A stretch of DNA of 64,000 nucleotides from Cyclobacteriaceae bacterium. GTDB lineage: Bacteria; Bacteroidota; Bacteroidia; Cytophagales; Cyclobacteriaceae. The position numbers were made by a program, and so were the translations under genes. The notes under the pieces were generated by a model. The model did not search any database and was not told the DNA's origin. It saw nothing but the letters and a program-made list of their open reading frames with translations. Where the stretch lies: contig JANQPQ010000052.1 of the NCBI GenBank assembly GCA_028285445.1, positions 62,001 through 126,000 of the forward strand. Direction: 5' to 3'. This document shows, piece by piece, positions 42,368-53,000 of this stretch (its first letter is position 1; the number at the start of each line of letters is the position of its first letter).

Positions 42368-43171
42368 ATGATAGCAAAAGTCTTCAATACTAAAGCGGCA
42401 TTACTGCCAGTTTTGATGCTGATGGCCTTGGCCCTTGTTGCTGCTTTTGGCCTATGGATGCTAGACAACTACTACACCTCCTCTATGATGCGAAGCCCGG
42501 TTTCAATGAAGGTCATGCCCTTCACGCTGCTGGTTTGTACTTTTAGTATTCCTGGATCCTACTGGCTTTTTAGAAATGAAAAGTTTCTTGGCACCAAAAG
42601 TTACCTGAAAGCTCTGGCAATTGTTTTATCAGTGTTACTTATTAGCTACACTGTTGGGTTGGTCTACTTCAATTTCATGGTAAAGTTTCCGTTTGAAGCA
42701 AAGGCCATTCACCAACTGATTCTACAAAACCTCTTTGTAATCAGCCTACCATTTTGGATTGCAATCCTGGGATTATTACTACTTACTCAAAAGCACAAAT
42801 TTTCCGCCCAGCCTTCCCCCACAATTGCAGAACCCCGCGCGAAACCAGTGCAGTCATTGTCTGCAACTTTCGGTAGCAAAACGTTTATGCTTGAGTCTTC
42901 AGACATCATCTGGGCCAAAGCTGATGGTAACTACATCAAACTCTACACAAAGGACAAATTCTACTTGAAGAGAACCTCACTTTCCGATTTGCTCACGTCG
43001 CTTCCTTCAGGCTTTGTTAGGATACACAAATCTTTTGCTGTAAATACCGCCTTTGTTGAAAGTCTAGCCAGCCTTGACCACGGCGATCTATCAGTAGAGT
43101 TGAAAAATGGTGAATCTCTAAAGTGCAGCCGTCACTTTGCCAAATCGCTCAAATTCAACCTTGGATTGTAG
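42368..43171 (+). CDS. Membrane-bound LytTR transcriptional regulator
   Basis: This 267-residue protein starts with four transmembrane helices (~10-145) and has a C-terminal LytTR DNA-binding domain (~165-267; SSDIIWAKADGNYIKLYTKDKFYLKRTSLSDLL, GFVRIHKSFAVN). There is no receiver domain, so it may sense a membrane signal directly. It follows the acyltransferase gene closely and could report on, or control, that enzyme. Confidence 0.92.
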   Translation: MIAKVFNTKAALLPVLMLMALALVAAFGLWMLDNYYTSSMMRSPVSMKVMPFTLLVCTFSIPGSYWLFRNEKFLGTKSYLKALAIVLSVLLISYTVGLVYFNFMVKFPFEAKAIHQLILQNLFVISLPFWIAILGLLLLTQKHKFSAQPSPTIAEPRAKPVQSLSATFGSKTFMLESSDIIWAKADGNYIKLYTKDKFYLKRTSLSDLLTSLPSGFVRIHKSFAVNTAFVESLASLDHGDLSVELKNGESLKCSRHFAKSLKFNLGL

Positions 43172-43264
43172 CCCAGTCCATCTTATCCCACCATAATCCA
43201 ACTTAGGTCTTTATTACAGCGGTACCCAGACAACGTCCGTAAGGCTAGCTAAATTCCATCTTGT

Positions 43265-44704
43265 ATGCGAAAAACAGCCTTTTTATCAGTCATAGCCATC
43301 TTAATCATCTTCCCAGCTTGCATCGGCGGTCAATCAAATTCCGCTACCCCCAATGCCGATGGTGATATTGTTCTTGGGAAAATCTACTCAATGCATTCTG
43401 AAGTGCTCAATGAAACAAGAGAGTTTAGGGTACTGCTGCCAAGAGCATATCCCAATAGTGAAACAGCCTATCCTATCATATATGTTCTTGACGGGGATTC
43501 ATACTTTCTTTCAGCTTACACCGCTATGCAAACCTTGGCAGGCTTAAGCATGATGCCTGAGGCTATTGTGGTTGCAGTTACAAGCCCAGATCGTACTGTA
43601 GACTACTCTCCTCCTACAATGAACATTCCGGCAGTACAGCGCAAGGGTGGAGATCAATTCCTAAGTCACCTTGAGAAGGAGCTCATACCCCATATCGATA
43701 AAAACTACAGAACACTTCCACTGAGAATATTGCTGGGCCATTCTCATGGAGCGATATTTTCCTTGTTTGCTCTTACGAAAAAGGCCGACCTGTTTAAATG
43801 GCATGTCGCCCTGGACGCCCCAATGCATTTAGACAACTTTTACCTTGAACATATGGTTGAGCAATTTCTACAGAACAATCCCGGCCATAAGGGGCGGCTT
43901 GTTGTTGGTTGGAACCGTTACAACTGGAGCGCAGAAAGCTGGCAGTTTGTCAAAGCCGCTAAATCTGGCGGGTTCATTGCCAGGAAACTTGACTTGCCGG
44001 ATGAAACTCATTCATCAATGTATCATGCTGGTTTTTATTATGGTTTGAAGGAGTTATTTGCTGATTACCAGTACCGGCATAGAGAGGTTTTGGAATTTGA
44101 CGAATTAGAGAAAAGATACCTGGAAATGAATGCCAGCTATGGCTATGAAATTCCCATTCCGATTTGGGCCCTACGATATGGTGCACTAGAGCACCTAACT
44201 GCGGCCGACGCAATCAAGGCCAGACCATTTGTAGAGAAACTAGCCAGTGATTATGGCGAGACAAATGTGCTGGATGACAATGTAGCTGATTGGCTTGAAA
44301 TGCTTGAATCCAATCCACCGGAGGAAAGCCGGAGTGAGTACCTGTCGCGGCCCGAACCAAAGGTGAGTGAGCTAAAGGAGTTTATAGGTACCTGGTCTGA
44401 CAGCCGACGTTATACTATAACCGTCAGAAACAACCAAGATTCAGTTCAAGCCTATGTGGACCAGGTAATGCCAGATGGGGAAGTACGACGACAGCTAGTG
44501 ACAAAAGTTACTATAGCTTCTGATGGATCTCTGGAACTTGCCCATGCTAACGGTATGCCTCCACTATCAGGCTTAATCGTTTACAAATTACAATTGCCGA
44601 AAAACGGCACTATTAAGGCTCAGCAGCGCTTTAGGGTCTATTGGCCGCGAATGGAAGGTCGTAATCGACCGCAAGAATTTACGCTTTATCAGGTTGAAAA
44701 ATGA
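43265..44704 (+). CDS. Lipoprotein esterase (EsteraseD/IroE-like alpha/beta hydrolase)
   Basis: This 479-residue protein has a lipoprotein signal (AILIIFPAC, Cys19) and an esterase domain (~38-280) with YPIIYVLDGDSYF, nucleophile elbow GHSHGA (Ser160) and His in DETHSSMYHAGFYYGL. A helical region and a C-terminal ~110-residue beta domain (EFIGTWSDSRRYTITVRNNQDSV) follow. Relatives include ferric-siderophore esterases and acyl-esterases. The extra C-terminal domain is not recognised. It converges on the MBL-fold gene with a 7-bp gap. Confidence 0.88.
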   Translation: MRKTAFLSVIAILIIFPACIGGQSNSATPNADGDIVLGKIYSMHSEVLNETREFRVLLPRAYPNSETAYPIIYVLDGDSYFLSAYTAMQTLAGLSMMPEAIVVAVTSPDRTVDYSPPTMNIPAVQRKGGDQFLSHLEKELIPHIDKNYRTLPLRILLGHSHGAIFSLFALTKKADLFKWHVALDAPMHLDNFYLEHMVEQFLQNNPGHKGRLVVGWNRYNWSAESWQFVKAAKSGGFIARKLDLPDETHSSMYHAGFYYGLKELFADYQYRHREVLEFDELEKRYLEMNASYGYEIPIPIWALRYGALEHLTAADAIKARPFVEKLASDYGETNVLDDNVADWLEMLESNPPEESRSEYLSRPEPKVSELKEFIGTWSDSRRYTITVRNNQDSVQAYVDQVMPDGEVRRQLVTKVTIASDGSLELAHANGMPPLSGLIVYKLQLPKNGTIKAQQRFRVYWPRMEGRNRPQEFTLYQVEK

Positions 44705-44711
44705 ATGCTTC

Positions 44712-45839
44712 TTACTGCACTTCTTCCCACCAGCTGGTTTGTGGCCTGACTTCCGGGAGAGCAAATCTTCTTCCAATAACTGGATTGATCATGGTGGCTC
44801 CCAGCCTTTCGGCTTCAGCTTTGGCGCGCACAACAGGGTCTGTCCAATCGTGAAGCGCCAGATTAAAAGCTCCCCAGTGTATAGGCATCATAACCGAGCC
44901 TTCCACATCCAGGTGAGCCTGCACAGTTTCCTCCGGCATCATATGTATTGGCTTCCAACGCTCATTGTACTGTCCGCATTCCATCATAGTAAAATCGAAT
45001 GGGCCATATTTCTCTCCAATCAGTTTAAAGTGCTCACCATAGCCACTATCACCACTGAAATAGATGTTATATCTGTCGCCCTTAATTACCCATGACGCCC
45101 ACAGTGACTTATTGCGATCAGAAAACTTGCGGCCCGAAAAATGCCTGGAAGGAGTGGCAGTGAGCGTGATATGATCAAGATTAGCCGATTGCCACCAATC
45201 GAGCTCTGTGATTTTGCTTTCCTCTACTCCCCAACGCTTAAGATGCTCGCCAACAGCTAAGGGGGCATAGAAGTGATTCACTTTGTTCTTAAGGGCCAAA
45301 ACTGAGTGGTAGTCCAGATGATCGTAGTGATCATGCGAATAGATTACTGCATCTACTTCTGGGATGTCTTCTAATTTGATGGGGTTTTGGTACTTGAATC
45401 GCCGGGTCATAAATGATACTGGAGATGCAGCAGATCCCAGCATGGGGTCTAAGAGAATTTTCTTCCCTTCCATTTCCAAGAGAATTGCTGAATGTCCATA
45501 CCACGTGACGTATAGAAGAGTGTCAGTACCAGGCTCGTCATTTGAGAACTGGGTGGGTAAGGGAGATTTAGGCACTCTGCCATCGGTATTAAAAAGCCAC
45601 TCATATAGGATCTTGGGCATTTGTCTAAAACTCATCTCCATCACTGTTTCCTGCATATTTTTGAACTCCCCTTCCTTGTAGTTTGGGGATGTTTGAATTT
45701 CTACAAGCCTGGCTTCATCAGGACCTTGCCCAAATTGTGGAGCGAACCTCATAAAAAAGAAAGCAACCACAACGAATATTACTACTAGCGAAATCAGTAC
45801 AATCAGCATTCTCCAGATAATTTTAATGAGTCTCTTCAT
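44712..45839 (-). CDS. MBL-fold metallo-hydrolase (NAPE-PLD/UlaG-like)
   Basis: This 375-residue protein has one N-terminal transmembrane helix (VLISLVVIFVVVAFFFMRFA) and a metallo-beta-lactamase fold. The zinc motif is SHDHYDHLDYHS (HxHxDH), with ATPSRHFSGR, YFSGDSGYGEHF and MMPIHWGAF supplying further ligands. The layout WYGHSAILLEMEGKKILLDPML is typical of N-acyl-phosphatidylethanolamine phospholipase D relatives. It may act on phospholipids at the inner membrane. Confidence 0.92.
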   Translation of the reverse strand: MKRLIKIIWRMLIVLISLVVIFVVVAFFFMRFAPQFGQGPDEARLVEIQTSPNYKEGEFKNMQETVMEMSFRQMPKILYEWLFNTDGRVPKSPLPTQFSNDEPGTDTLLYVTWYGHSAILLEMEGKKILLDPMLGSAASPVSFMTRRFKYQNPIKLEDIPEVDAVIYSHDHYDHLDYHSVLALKNKVNHFYAPLAVGEHLKRWGVEESKITELDWWQSANLDHITLTATPSRHFSGRKFSDRNKSLWASWVIKGDRYNIYFSGDSGYGEHFKLIGEKYGPFDFTMMECGQYNERWKPIHMMPEETVQAHLDVEGSVMMPIHWGAFNLALHDWTDPVVRAKAEAERLGATMINPVIGRRFALPEVRPQTSWWEEVQ

Positions 45840-45913
45840 TTGCCTGCGATGTGCATCTCAAAACAATACATGGTAGACGAATTGGCCTTACACATATTTT
45901 ATTAGGGCACAAA

Positions 45914-45937
45914 AAAAGCCACCTATTGGTGGCTTTT
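45914..45937 (-). terminator. Intrinsic terminator of the cold-shock gene
   Basis: AAAAGCCACC pairs perfectly with GGTGGCTTTT around a TATT loop, giving a 10-bp stem with A and T tracts on both sides. It is oriented to end the cold-shock transcript (gene end 45959) and can work in both directions. Confidence 0.88.
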
Positions 45938-45958
45938 CTGTTAACCTTTATAAACTGA

Positions 45959-46156
45959 TTAGTTATTGATCACTTTTACGTTAACCGCATTCAAGCCCTT
46001 TCTTCCCTGCTCTTCATCATACTGAACTTGGTCGTTTTCTCGGATCTCATCAACTAAACCGCTTTGGTGAACGAAAATATCATCACCGCCCTCGGCTGGT
46101 ACAATAAATCCGAATCCTTTGCTGTTGTTAAAGAATTTAACTGTTCCTTCTTTCAT
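45959..46156 (-). CDS. Cold-shock domain protein (CspA family)
   Basis: This 65-residue single OB-fold protein has both RNA-binding motifs: KGFGFI (RNP1, residues ~13-18) and DDIFVHQ (RNP2), opening [18 protein letters not shown]. It binds single-stranded nucleic acid and acts as an RNA chaperone. A long AT-rich leader (up to ~46300) precedes it, as in cold-inducible csp genes, and a strong terminator follows. Confidence 0.97.
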   Translation of the reverse strand: MKEGTVKFFNNSKGFGFIVPAEGGDDIFVHQSGLVDEIRENDQVQYDEEQGRKGLNAVNVKVINN

Positions 46157-46371
46157 TTTAAACTTATAATTAATTATTAATGCGGATCAGAGCTAGCTCA
46201 TCTCCATTATTTAAATACGGTTACAAGTACAGTTGATGAAATGGTTTAGATTAAAACGACTGACTTGAAACGGAAAGCAAATGTAGGGAATAAAAATTTT
46301 GCAACCTACGAATAGATTAGCAAGTAATTAGTTAAGCAACAATATATTTCAAATGAAGATTTTGCTTATCT

Positions 46372-47502
46372 GTGGTATTTTTGAGTGTGCTGAGAACCAA
46401 ATGCGTACATCTTAGTTATCTCACGCTGGCCTTTACTCTCGCCTATGGGAATGTGATGGGGCAATTCCGCAGTGGCCAAAAGATGGTAGGTGCTAAGTAC
46501 CAGGTTGGTAAAATTGTTAAGCACCGCGAAACCATCAGTCACCTAATCACTGAATTTCCAGTAAGCCTACAGCTTACTTACGATCGGAAAACACACGGTA
46601 CAGAAGAGTGGGAGAAACGATTTAACTTCCCCGATATTGGCCTTACATTTATATATACTGACTTTCGAAACCCGGTTCTTGGCAGATATTACGCCTTATT
46701 GCCCACATTTAATTTCTATACCCGCAAGAAGCGAGATGCGCGATATCAATTTATCTACCGCTTAGGGTTTGGCCCTAATTATAGTACCGAAACCTACGAT
46801 CGTGACAATAACAATAAGAACAGCATTGTAAGCACCAAGTTTAGTTTTGGGGTGTTGTTTGAAGCTGAAAACCGGTTCAGCATCAGTAAGAACTGGCAAG
46901 CAATCGCGTCGATCAATTTCACCCACTTTTCCAATGGTGCCATCAGGCTACCGAATCGTGGCATCAATGTGCTTAACACCAGCCTTGGCGTAGCTTACTT
47001 GTTAGACTATGATGGTGGGACAGGTAATAATATCCCCGAAGAAGGTATACTTCGAGATAAATGGGGGCTGGTGGCAACATTGGCTGGTGGATTTCATGAG
47101 GCGGTAGAAATAAATGCAGGCACACACCCATTTTTCGTACTTAGTGCTGCTGTAGACAAGCAGTTAAATAGAAAAAGTACTTTCAGTCTTGGTCTTGACT
47201 GGTTCTACTCTGTAGCCTTGAAGAAGTTCAGAGTTAACGATTATACCTGGGAAGGAGATGAATTGCCGGATTTTAATCGAGTGGGCATATTTATCGGCCA
47301 TGACCTCCGGGTAAATGAAGTTGCGCTGTTTTCCCAGCTGGGCTATTACCTATATGATCCCTACTCATTCTTCACTCCAATCTATTTCCGGCTTGGTCTC
47401 AAGTATAATTTCTCACCAAAAGTAGCTGCTGGGGTAGCAGTGAAGTCACACGGGCCTACAGCTGAAGCTGTCGAATTCCTAATTAGTCATCGGATAAAAT
47501 GA
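46372..47502 (+). CDS. PagL-like acyloxyacyl hydrolase (lipid A deacylase family)
   Basis: This ~376-residue outer-membrane barrel starts at a GTG (46372), with other weak starts nearby. The signal peptide is LTLAFTLAYGNVMG. The family signature FTHFSNGAIRLPNRGIN carries the catalytic His-Ser of PagL-type 3-O-deacylases. Strands such as IGLTFIYTDFRN and FRLGLKYNFSPKVAAGVAV complete the barrel. It would trim acyl chains from lipid A. Its stop overlaps the start of the DUF2807 lipoprotein gene by 4 bp. Confidence 0.88.
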   Translation: MVFLSVLRTKCVHLSYLTLAFTLAYGNVMGQFRSGQKMVGAKYQVGKIVKHRETISHLITEFPVSLQLTYDRKTHGTEEWEKRFNFPDIGLTFIYTDFRNPVLGRYYALLPTFNFYTRKKRDARYQFIYRLGFGPNYSTETYDRDNNNKNSIVSTKFSFGVLFEAENRFSISKNWQAIASINFTHFSNGAIRLPNRGINVLNTSLGVAYLLDYDGGTGNNIPEEGILRDKWGLVATLAGGFHEAVEINAGTHPFFVLSAAVDKQLNRKSTFSLGLDWFYSVALKKFRVNDYTWEGDELPDFNRVGIFIGHDLRVNEVALFSQLGYYLYDPYSFFTPIYFRLGLKYNFSPKVAAGVAVKSHGPTAEAVEFLISHRIK

Positions 47503-48236
47503 AGGCAAGGTTAGTTACATCTCTTCTCGGAATATGCCTCCTTTTTGCGTGTAACAAGGAGAATGCACCTGATTGTTTTCAACGCAGCGGAGATATAATT
47601 AATGTAGAGCTAGATGTGACAAGTTTCGACCGAATAGAAATCTGGGATCAATTTGAGGTTGTTTTTAAGGATGGGCCGGAACAAAAGGTAGAGTTACAAA
47701 TTGGCAGTAACTTATTAGAAGAAATCATCATTAGTGTTCAAAATGGGCAGCTTGTAATAATGGACAATAACGGCTGTGGTTGGGTAAGAGGCTATGATTT
47801 CCCCGTTCTTACCGTTACTCACCCGGCTATGGCTGAAATAGTAATCAAAGGAGCGAGCCAGGTACGTTCCGAAGGCATTCTACAATACCCTAGTTTGAAA
47901 TTGGTTTCACAGGGCGTTTCCGGAGATTTCAATCTTGAGGTCGAATCGAACGTGCTTTGGGTAGTTAACAGTCAGTTAGTCAACTATACTATCTCTGGAA
48001 CTGTTGGCCTTTTACAAGTAGGCTACTATGCTGGTGATGGCAGGTTTGAAGGCGGGGATTTGATTGCCCAGGAGGTAGAAGTATTTCACCGTGGAACTAA
48101 TGACATTATTGTTCAGGCCATGAATTCCCTGGTGGGAGAAATAGTATTTCTAGGCGACGTAGTCTACGTCAAAAACCAGCCTCCCACCGTAGATATTACC
48201 AGGAATGGACCGGGGCAAGTAATCTTCCAGCCTTAA
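47499..48236 (+). CDS. DUF2807 (GIN domain) lipoprotein
   Basis: This 245-residue protein has lipobox FAC (LLGICLLFAC, Cys18) and a DUF2807 beta-helix made of short turns: SFDRIEIWDQFEVVFKDGPEQKVELQ, LKLVSQGVSGDFNLEV, VNYTISGTVGLLQVGYYAGDGRFEGGDL. The family is common in Bacteroidota surface and anti-sigma-like proteins. It is coupled to the PagL-like gene and abuts the convergent phosphatase gene with no gap (48236/48237). Confidence 0.87.
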   Translation: MKARLVTSLLGICLLFACNKENAPDCFQRSGDIINVELDVTSFDRIEIWDQFEVVFKDGPEQKVELQIGSNLLEEIIISVQNGQLVIMDNNGCGWVRGYDFPVLTVTHPAMAEIVIKGASQVRSEGILQYPSLKLVSQGVSGDFNLEVESNVLWVVNSQLVNYTISGTVGLLQVGYYAGDGRFEGGDLIAQEVEVFHRGTNDIIVQAMNSLVGEIVFLGDVVYVKNQPPTVDITRNGPGQVIFQP

Positions 48237-49043
48237 CTATGGCACCATCTGGCTTCTCCGCATCTCAACCTTGAGGGAATCAGAAATACTAAAGTCGTTG
48301 CTATAAATTGCTGCCTCCCATTCCCCATACATCGGATTAGGCAACATCACAAAATTAGCTAGTAGTTCACCCCTATTGGCGGCAACTAGCTCTTTCCCCA
48401 TGTCCGCACCACGATCTGCGTAGATTTGCGAATAATCGGTAAGGTTGTCACCAACGAATAAGATGATGTTGTAGTCCTCAGAAACAACTTGTCTCCTGGC
48501 CGTCTTATCACTGGTTTCCTCCCTTAACAAAACATGGGTGCTGTCGGCATTAGGAAAGCCGTAAGCTTCCAGGTTGCTAATCGTGGGGCCCAGAGTGTTT
48601 ACCCTTCGGTTGGAGATATAGAATACCTCAACATTCCTGGAGATAGCATAGTTGATAAAATTCAGCGCACCAGGCAGAGCTTTAGCTCTACCTTGATCAA
48701 CCCAGGCCTTCCAGTTCTGTGAATTGTACTGGTCCTTGCTATTAATCAGTTCCACCTCAAAGGGGCTGTTGTCCAACACTGTTTCGTCGATATCCAATAC
48801 AACTGCCAAATTCTCTTTCGAACTAATGGTATCGAGCTTAGCATCAATTAACAGCTTCGCATAATTATAGGCCTGCTCGTAGGAAGCAACCATCTCCGCT
48901 GATCGCTGGTACCAAAGTACACCAAGAACCAATTGCTGTGAAAGTTGTTGTTTATAATTGACTGGTTGGTTAGTTAGAGTCTCAGTGCAGCTAGTACTTA
49001 AAGCTGACAGCAGGGTAATAAGAAGAATTGAGGACCTTATCAT
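48237..49043 (-). CDS. 5'-nucleotidase, lipoprotein e(P4) family acid phosphatase
   Basis: This 268-residue HAD-fold protein has a lipoprotein signal (LLSALSTSC). The phosphatase signature LDIDETVLDNSPF has nucleophile Asp84 and acid Asp86. Further e(P4) features are NSQNWKAWVDQGRAKALPGAL, YISNRRVN and LFVGDNLTDYSQIYADRG. It removes phosphate from nucleotides (for example NMN) at the outer membrane for uptake. Monocistronic. Confidence 0.93.
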   Translation of the reverse strand: MIRSSILLITLLSALSTSCTETLTNQPVNYKQQLSQQLVLGVLWYQRSAEMVASYEQAYNYAKLLIDAKLDTISSKENLAVVLDIDETVLDNSPFEVELINSKDQYNSQNWKAWVDQGRAKALPGALNFINYAISRNVEVFYISNRRVNTLGPTISNLEAYGFPNADSTHVLLREETSDKTARRQVVSEDYNIILFVGDNLTDYSQIYADRGADMGKELVAANRGELLANFVMLPNPMYGEWEAAIYSNDFSISDSLKVEMRRSQMVP

Positions 49044-49250
49044 ATTTTTATTGATGATGTACGCTGCTAATAAAGGACATAAAACTAAAAAAATATCATC
49101 ATCCTCATTTTCAAATTGTTAAGAACCAACAAATAACCTGAAAAACAACCCTTCACTAATTTATATTCGCCAGTCAGTAATTATGCGGGCACCGCATGCT
49201 ACTAATTGTTATATCTTTAAAATGTATCAAACCGAAACGAGTACCCTATA

Positions 49251-50003
49251 ATGAAACTAATTAGATCACTCTTAATCCTATTACTAGCTACAATGGCATC
49301 AGCAATCAATGCGCAAAGCGTTGATGAAATCGTAGATGCATATTTTGAAAACACTGGCGGGAAGGGCAACTGGAGTCAGCTTAAGGGCATTAAAATGAAT
49401 GCCAAGCTAAACCAGGGAGGCCTCGAGATTCCATTGGAAATCGTCCAACTTGCCGATGGACGCACGTACACCAAAATCACCTTCCAGGGCAACGTAATCA
49501 TGCAAGGTGTTTTTGATGGTGAAACTCTTTGGAATACCAATTTCCAAACTATGCAAGCTGAAAAGGCCGACGCAGAGCAAACTGCTAACATGAAGTTACA
49601 AACTAACGACTTCCCTGATAGCTTCTTCAATTATAAGAATAAAGGATACACGGCAGAACTAGTAGGAACTGAGACTTTTGATGGTGCTGAAACGTTCAAA
49701 GTAAAGTTGGTTAAAGAGCCTCTTTCTATTGATGGTCAGGAAGTTGAAGACATAACGTACTATTACTTCGACAGCGAGGCTATGGTACCGATCGCGCAGG
49801 AGTCTGATGTAAAGCAAGGACCTCAAAAAGGCTCAATACAGCAGATCAAGATCAGTGATTATCAAGAAGTTGAAGGACTTTACTTTCCTTTCGCAATGAC
49901 GCAAGGTGTGAAGGGTGGGCCATCGCAGCCTTTGATGATTGAATCAATCGAAATCAACCCAACAGTAGACGAATCTCTATTCGCTTTCCCCGGAGGGCAA
50001 TAG
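49251..50003 (+). CDS. Exported LolA-like / lipoprotein-sorting-like protein
   Basis: This 250-residue protein has a signal peptide (LLILLLATMASAINAQ) and a half-barrel fold of the LolA/DUF4292 type: DAYFENTGGKGNWSQLKGIKMNAKL, VIMQGVFDGETLWNT and ITYYYFDSEAMVPIAQES. Relatives bind lipids or lipoproteins in the periplasm. It is 19 bp upstream of the large propeller protein and shares its transcript, suggesting an accessory role for it. Confidence 0.8.
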   Translation: MKLIRSLLILLLATMASAINAQSVDEIVDAYFENTGGKGNWSQLKGIKMNAKLNQGGLEIPLEIVQLADGRTYTKITFQGNVIMQGVFDGETLWNTNFQTMQAEKADAEQTANMKLQTNDFPDSFFNYKNKGYTAELVGTETFDGAETFKVKLVKEPLSIDGQEVEDITYYYFDSEAMVPIAQESDVKQGPQKGSIQQIKISDYQEVEGLYFPFAMTQGVKGGPSQPLMIESIEINPTVDESLFAFPGGQ

Positions 50004-50022
50004 AAGCTAAACTTTCCAAACA

Positions 50023-53000
50023 ATGAAGAGATTATGGATTCTGATAATCTCTGGCTTTGCCGTATCTGTTAGTTATGGCCAAGACCAGGAGATTGTCCTA
50101 AAAGGAAAAGAACTATTTGGCGATCTAAGTGCACGTCAAATAGGGCCTGCGCTTATGAGTGGCCGGATAATCGACTTAGAGCAACACCCTACTGACGATA
50201 AAATCATCTATGCTGGCGCGGCCGGCGGTGGCGTGTGGAAATCAGGAAATGGTGGCTCCTCCTTTACTCCGATTTTTGATGAACATGCGCAATCCATTGG
50301 CGCAATTACGCTTGATCCCAAAGATCCTGATAACACCATCTGGGTTGGCACAGGAGAGATATGGACACGAAATTCGGTATCGGTTGGAGACGGGCTCTAT
50401 AAATCTACTGATGGAGGCTCTAACTGGAGTAAGATTGGATTCGAAAATTCAGAGCGAATCAGCAGTATAAAAATCAATCCTAATAATACGGCTGAAATGT
50501 ATGTAGCAGTACTTGGTGCCTTGTGGGGAGACAGCGAAGAGCGTGGAGTATATAAATCAAATGACGGTGGAACTACCTGGGAAAAGATCTTCTACATTAA
50601 TCAAGCAACCGGATGTAGCGACCTTGTAATGGATCCAACTGATCCTAATGTACTCTATGCTTCTATGTGGGAATTTAGAAGACTACCATGGAAATTCGAA
50701 TCAGGCGGTCCTAACAGCGCGCTTTATAAGTCAACCGACGGTGGCAAAACCTGGAACAAGATCCATAACGGCTACCCGGCAGGAAAACTTGGTCGTATTG
50801 CAATTGCAGTGGCCCCGTCTAATAATAAGATTCTGTATTCCGTGATTGAATCTGAAGACGAGTCGAAAAAGGGCCTTTATAGATCTGATGATGCTGGTGC
50901 AAGCTGGAATCACCTGAACAGCGACTTCGGCCTTGTTGTGCGGCCTTTTTACTTTTCCAGGATTGTAATTGATCCCAAGGATCCAGATGTAGTGGTAAAA
51001 GCTGGCCTTTTCGGTTCAATCAGTCGGGATGGCGGCAAAACCTTTAGAAATCTTGGTAACATGCATGCCGATATCCACGACATTCTATTCGATATACACA
51101 ATTCTGACAGGATGTATGTTGGTACTGATGGTGGTGTCTATCGCTCATGGGATGGTGGTACTACTATGGAAATTGTAGCCAACATGCCACTTTCGCAATT
51201 TTACCACATAAGCGTTGACAACGCCGAACCTTATAATATTTATGGTGGCCTGCAGGATAACGGCTCCTGGTATGGTCCTTCTTCCTCCCCCGGAGGCATT
51301 GAAGCAAGAGATTGGAATAATGTAGGATTTGGGGATGGCTTTAGAGTATTGAGACATCCAACTAAGAATATTATTTATTCCGAAATGCAGGGTGCCCAAA
51401 ATGTGTGGCGCTATGATGTTGAAAGGAATCAAACCAAAACTATTCAGCCATTGCCCGTTGAAGGAGACCCTAAGCTTCGGTTTAACTGGAATGCACCAAT
51501 GGCCGTTAGCGAGCATCAGCCTGACCGGTTCTATATGGGCAGTCAGTTCCTACACAAGTCGGATGACATGGGGAATTCATGGGAGAAGATATCCGATGAC
51601 TTAACCACTAACGATCCTGCCAAGCAAAACCAGGAAGAGTCAGGTGGCCTATCCACAGATAATTCTGGAGCTGAAAACCACTGCACAATATTTACTATTG
51701 CTGAGTCCCCACTAAATGAGAATATTATTTGGGTGGGAACGGATGATGGCAACGTGCAGGTAACCAGGGATGGTGGCAAAACCTGGGAAAATACTATTGC
51801 CAATGTACCCGGTTTGCCAGCCAACACCTGGGTTTACCACATCGAGGCATCTGTTCATGGAGAAGGTATTGCATATGCCGTTTTCGACGGTCATGCTAAC
51901 AATGACAAGGGTACATATGTGTACAAAACTTCTGACTTCGGCCAGACCTGGACCTCTATCGCTACGGATGAGATCTATGGATTTGCCCGCAATATCCAGG
52001 AAGATTACGTTAGCCAAGACCTCCTCTTCCTCGGAACCGAATTTGGACTGTTCATCACCATAAACGGTGGAAAAAATTGGAGCCGGTTTACCAATAACAT
52101 GCCAGCCACGGCCGTACACTTTATCGATCTACAGAAGCAAACTAATGACCTGGTAATGGGAACTCACGGCAGAGGTGTGATCATCATTGATGACATCAGC
52201 CCCCTTCGTGAAATCACTCAAGAGGTTTTACTAAAAGATGTACACTTCTTCACCAGTAATCCAACTACTATTCTTGAAGAAAGTGGATTCGGCGGAGGAA
52301 GTACTGAGCGCCAATTTGTTGGGCCAAACAGGTCTCGGAATGCAAAGATCATCTACTACCTCAAAAAAAGGCACATCTTTGGTAAGATGGCCATGGAAGT
52401 GCAGGATATGAATGGAAATAAGCTCATTGATCTCGGGCCTGGCAAATCGAAAGGTATCAACGTGGTTACCTGGAACTACCAGATTAAGCAGCCTAAAATG
52501 GCCAAAGGGAAAACATTTACCTTCGGCGGGTTTACCAGCCCAAGGGTACCTGCCGGCAAGTACAAAGTTGTTTTCACCAAAGGAAAGGAAACTTACGAGA
52601 CGGAAATTGAACTGCAGGCTGATCCGAACTCTGCGCTGACTGCCGCTGAGAGACAGGAACTTCATGAGACCACAATGAAGCTTTACAATATGTCTCAGGA
52701 ATTGGCATACCTGGTTTATGAAATTGATGAAACCATCGCCAAGGCCGAAGAAGTAGCAGCATCTGGAAAAAGTGGTGGAAAGGTAACGGCTCCCATAATC
52801 TCAGAATTGAACGCTCTTAAGGAGACTCTTGTTATAACTACAGGAGACAACTATGTGGGTTCTGCTGACCCACAGCTAAGAGAGAAACTAGCAGACTTAT
52901 ATAGTAAGGTAGCAGCAGGCTTTGCGAAGCCTTCACCCTCGGAAATGGAGAACTTGAAATTGCTTGAATCACAGTACAACAAAGCAAAGCTTGACTTCTC

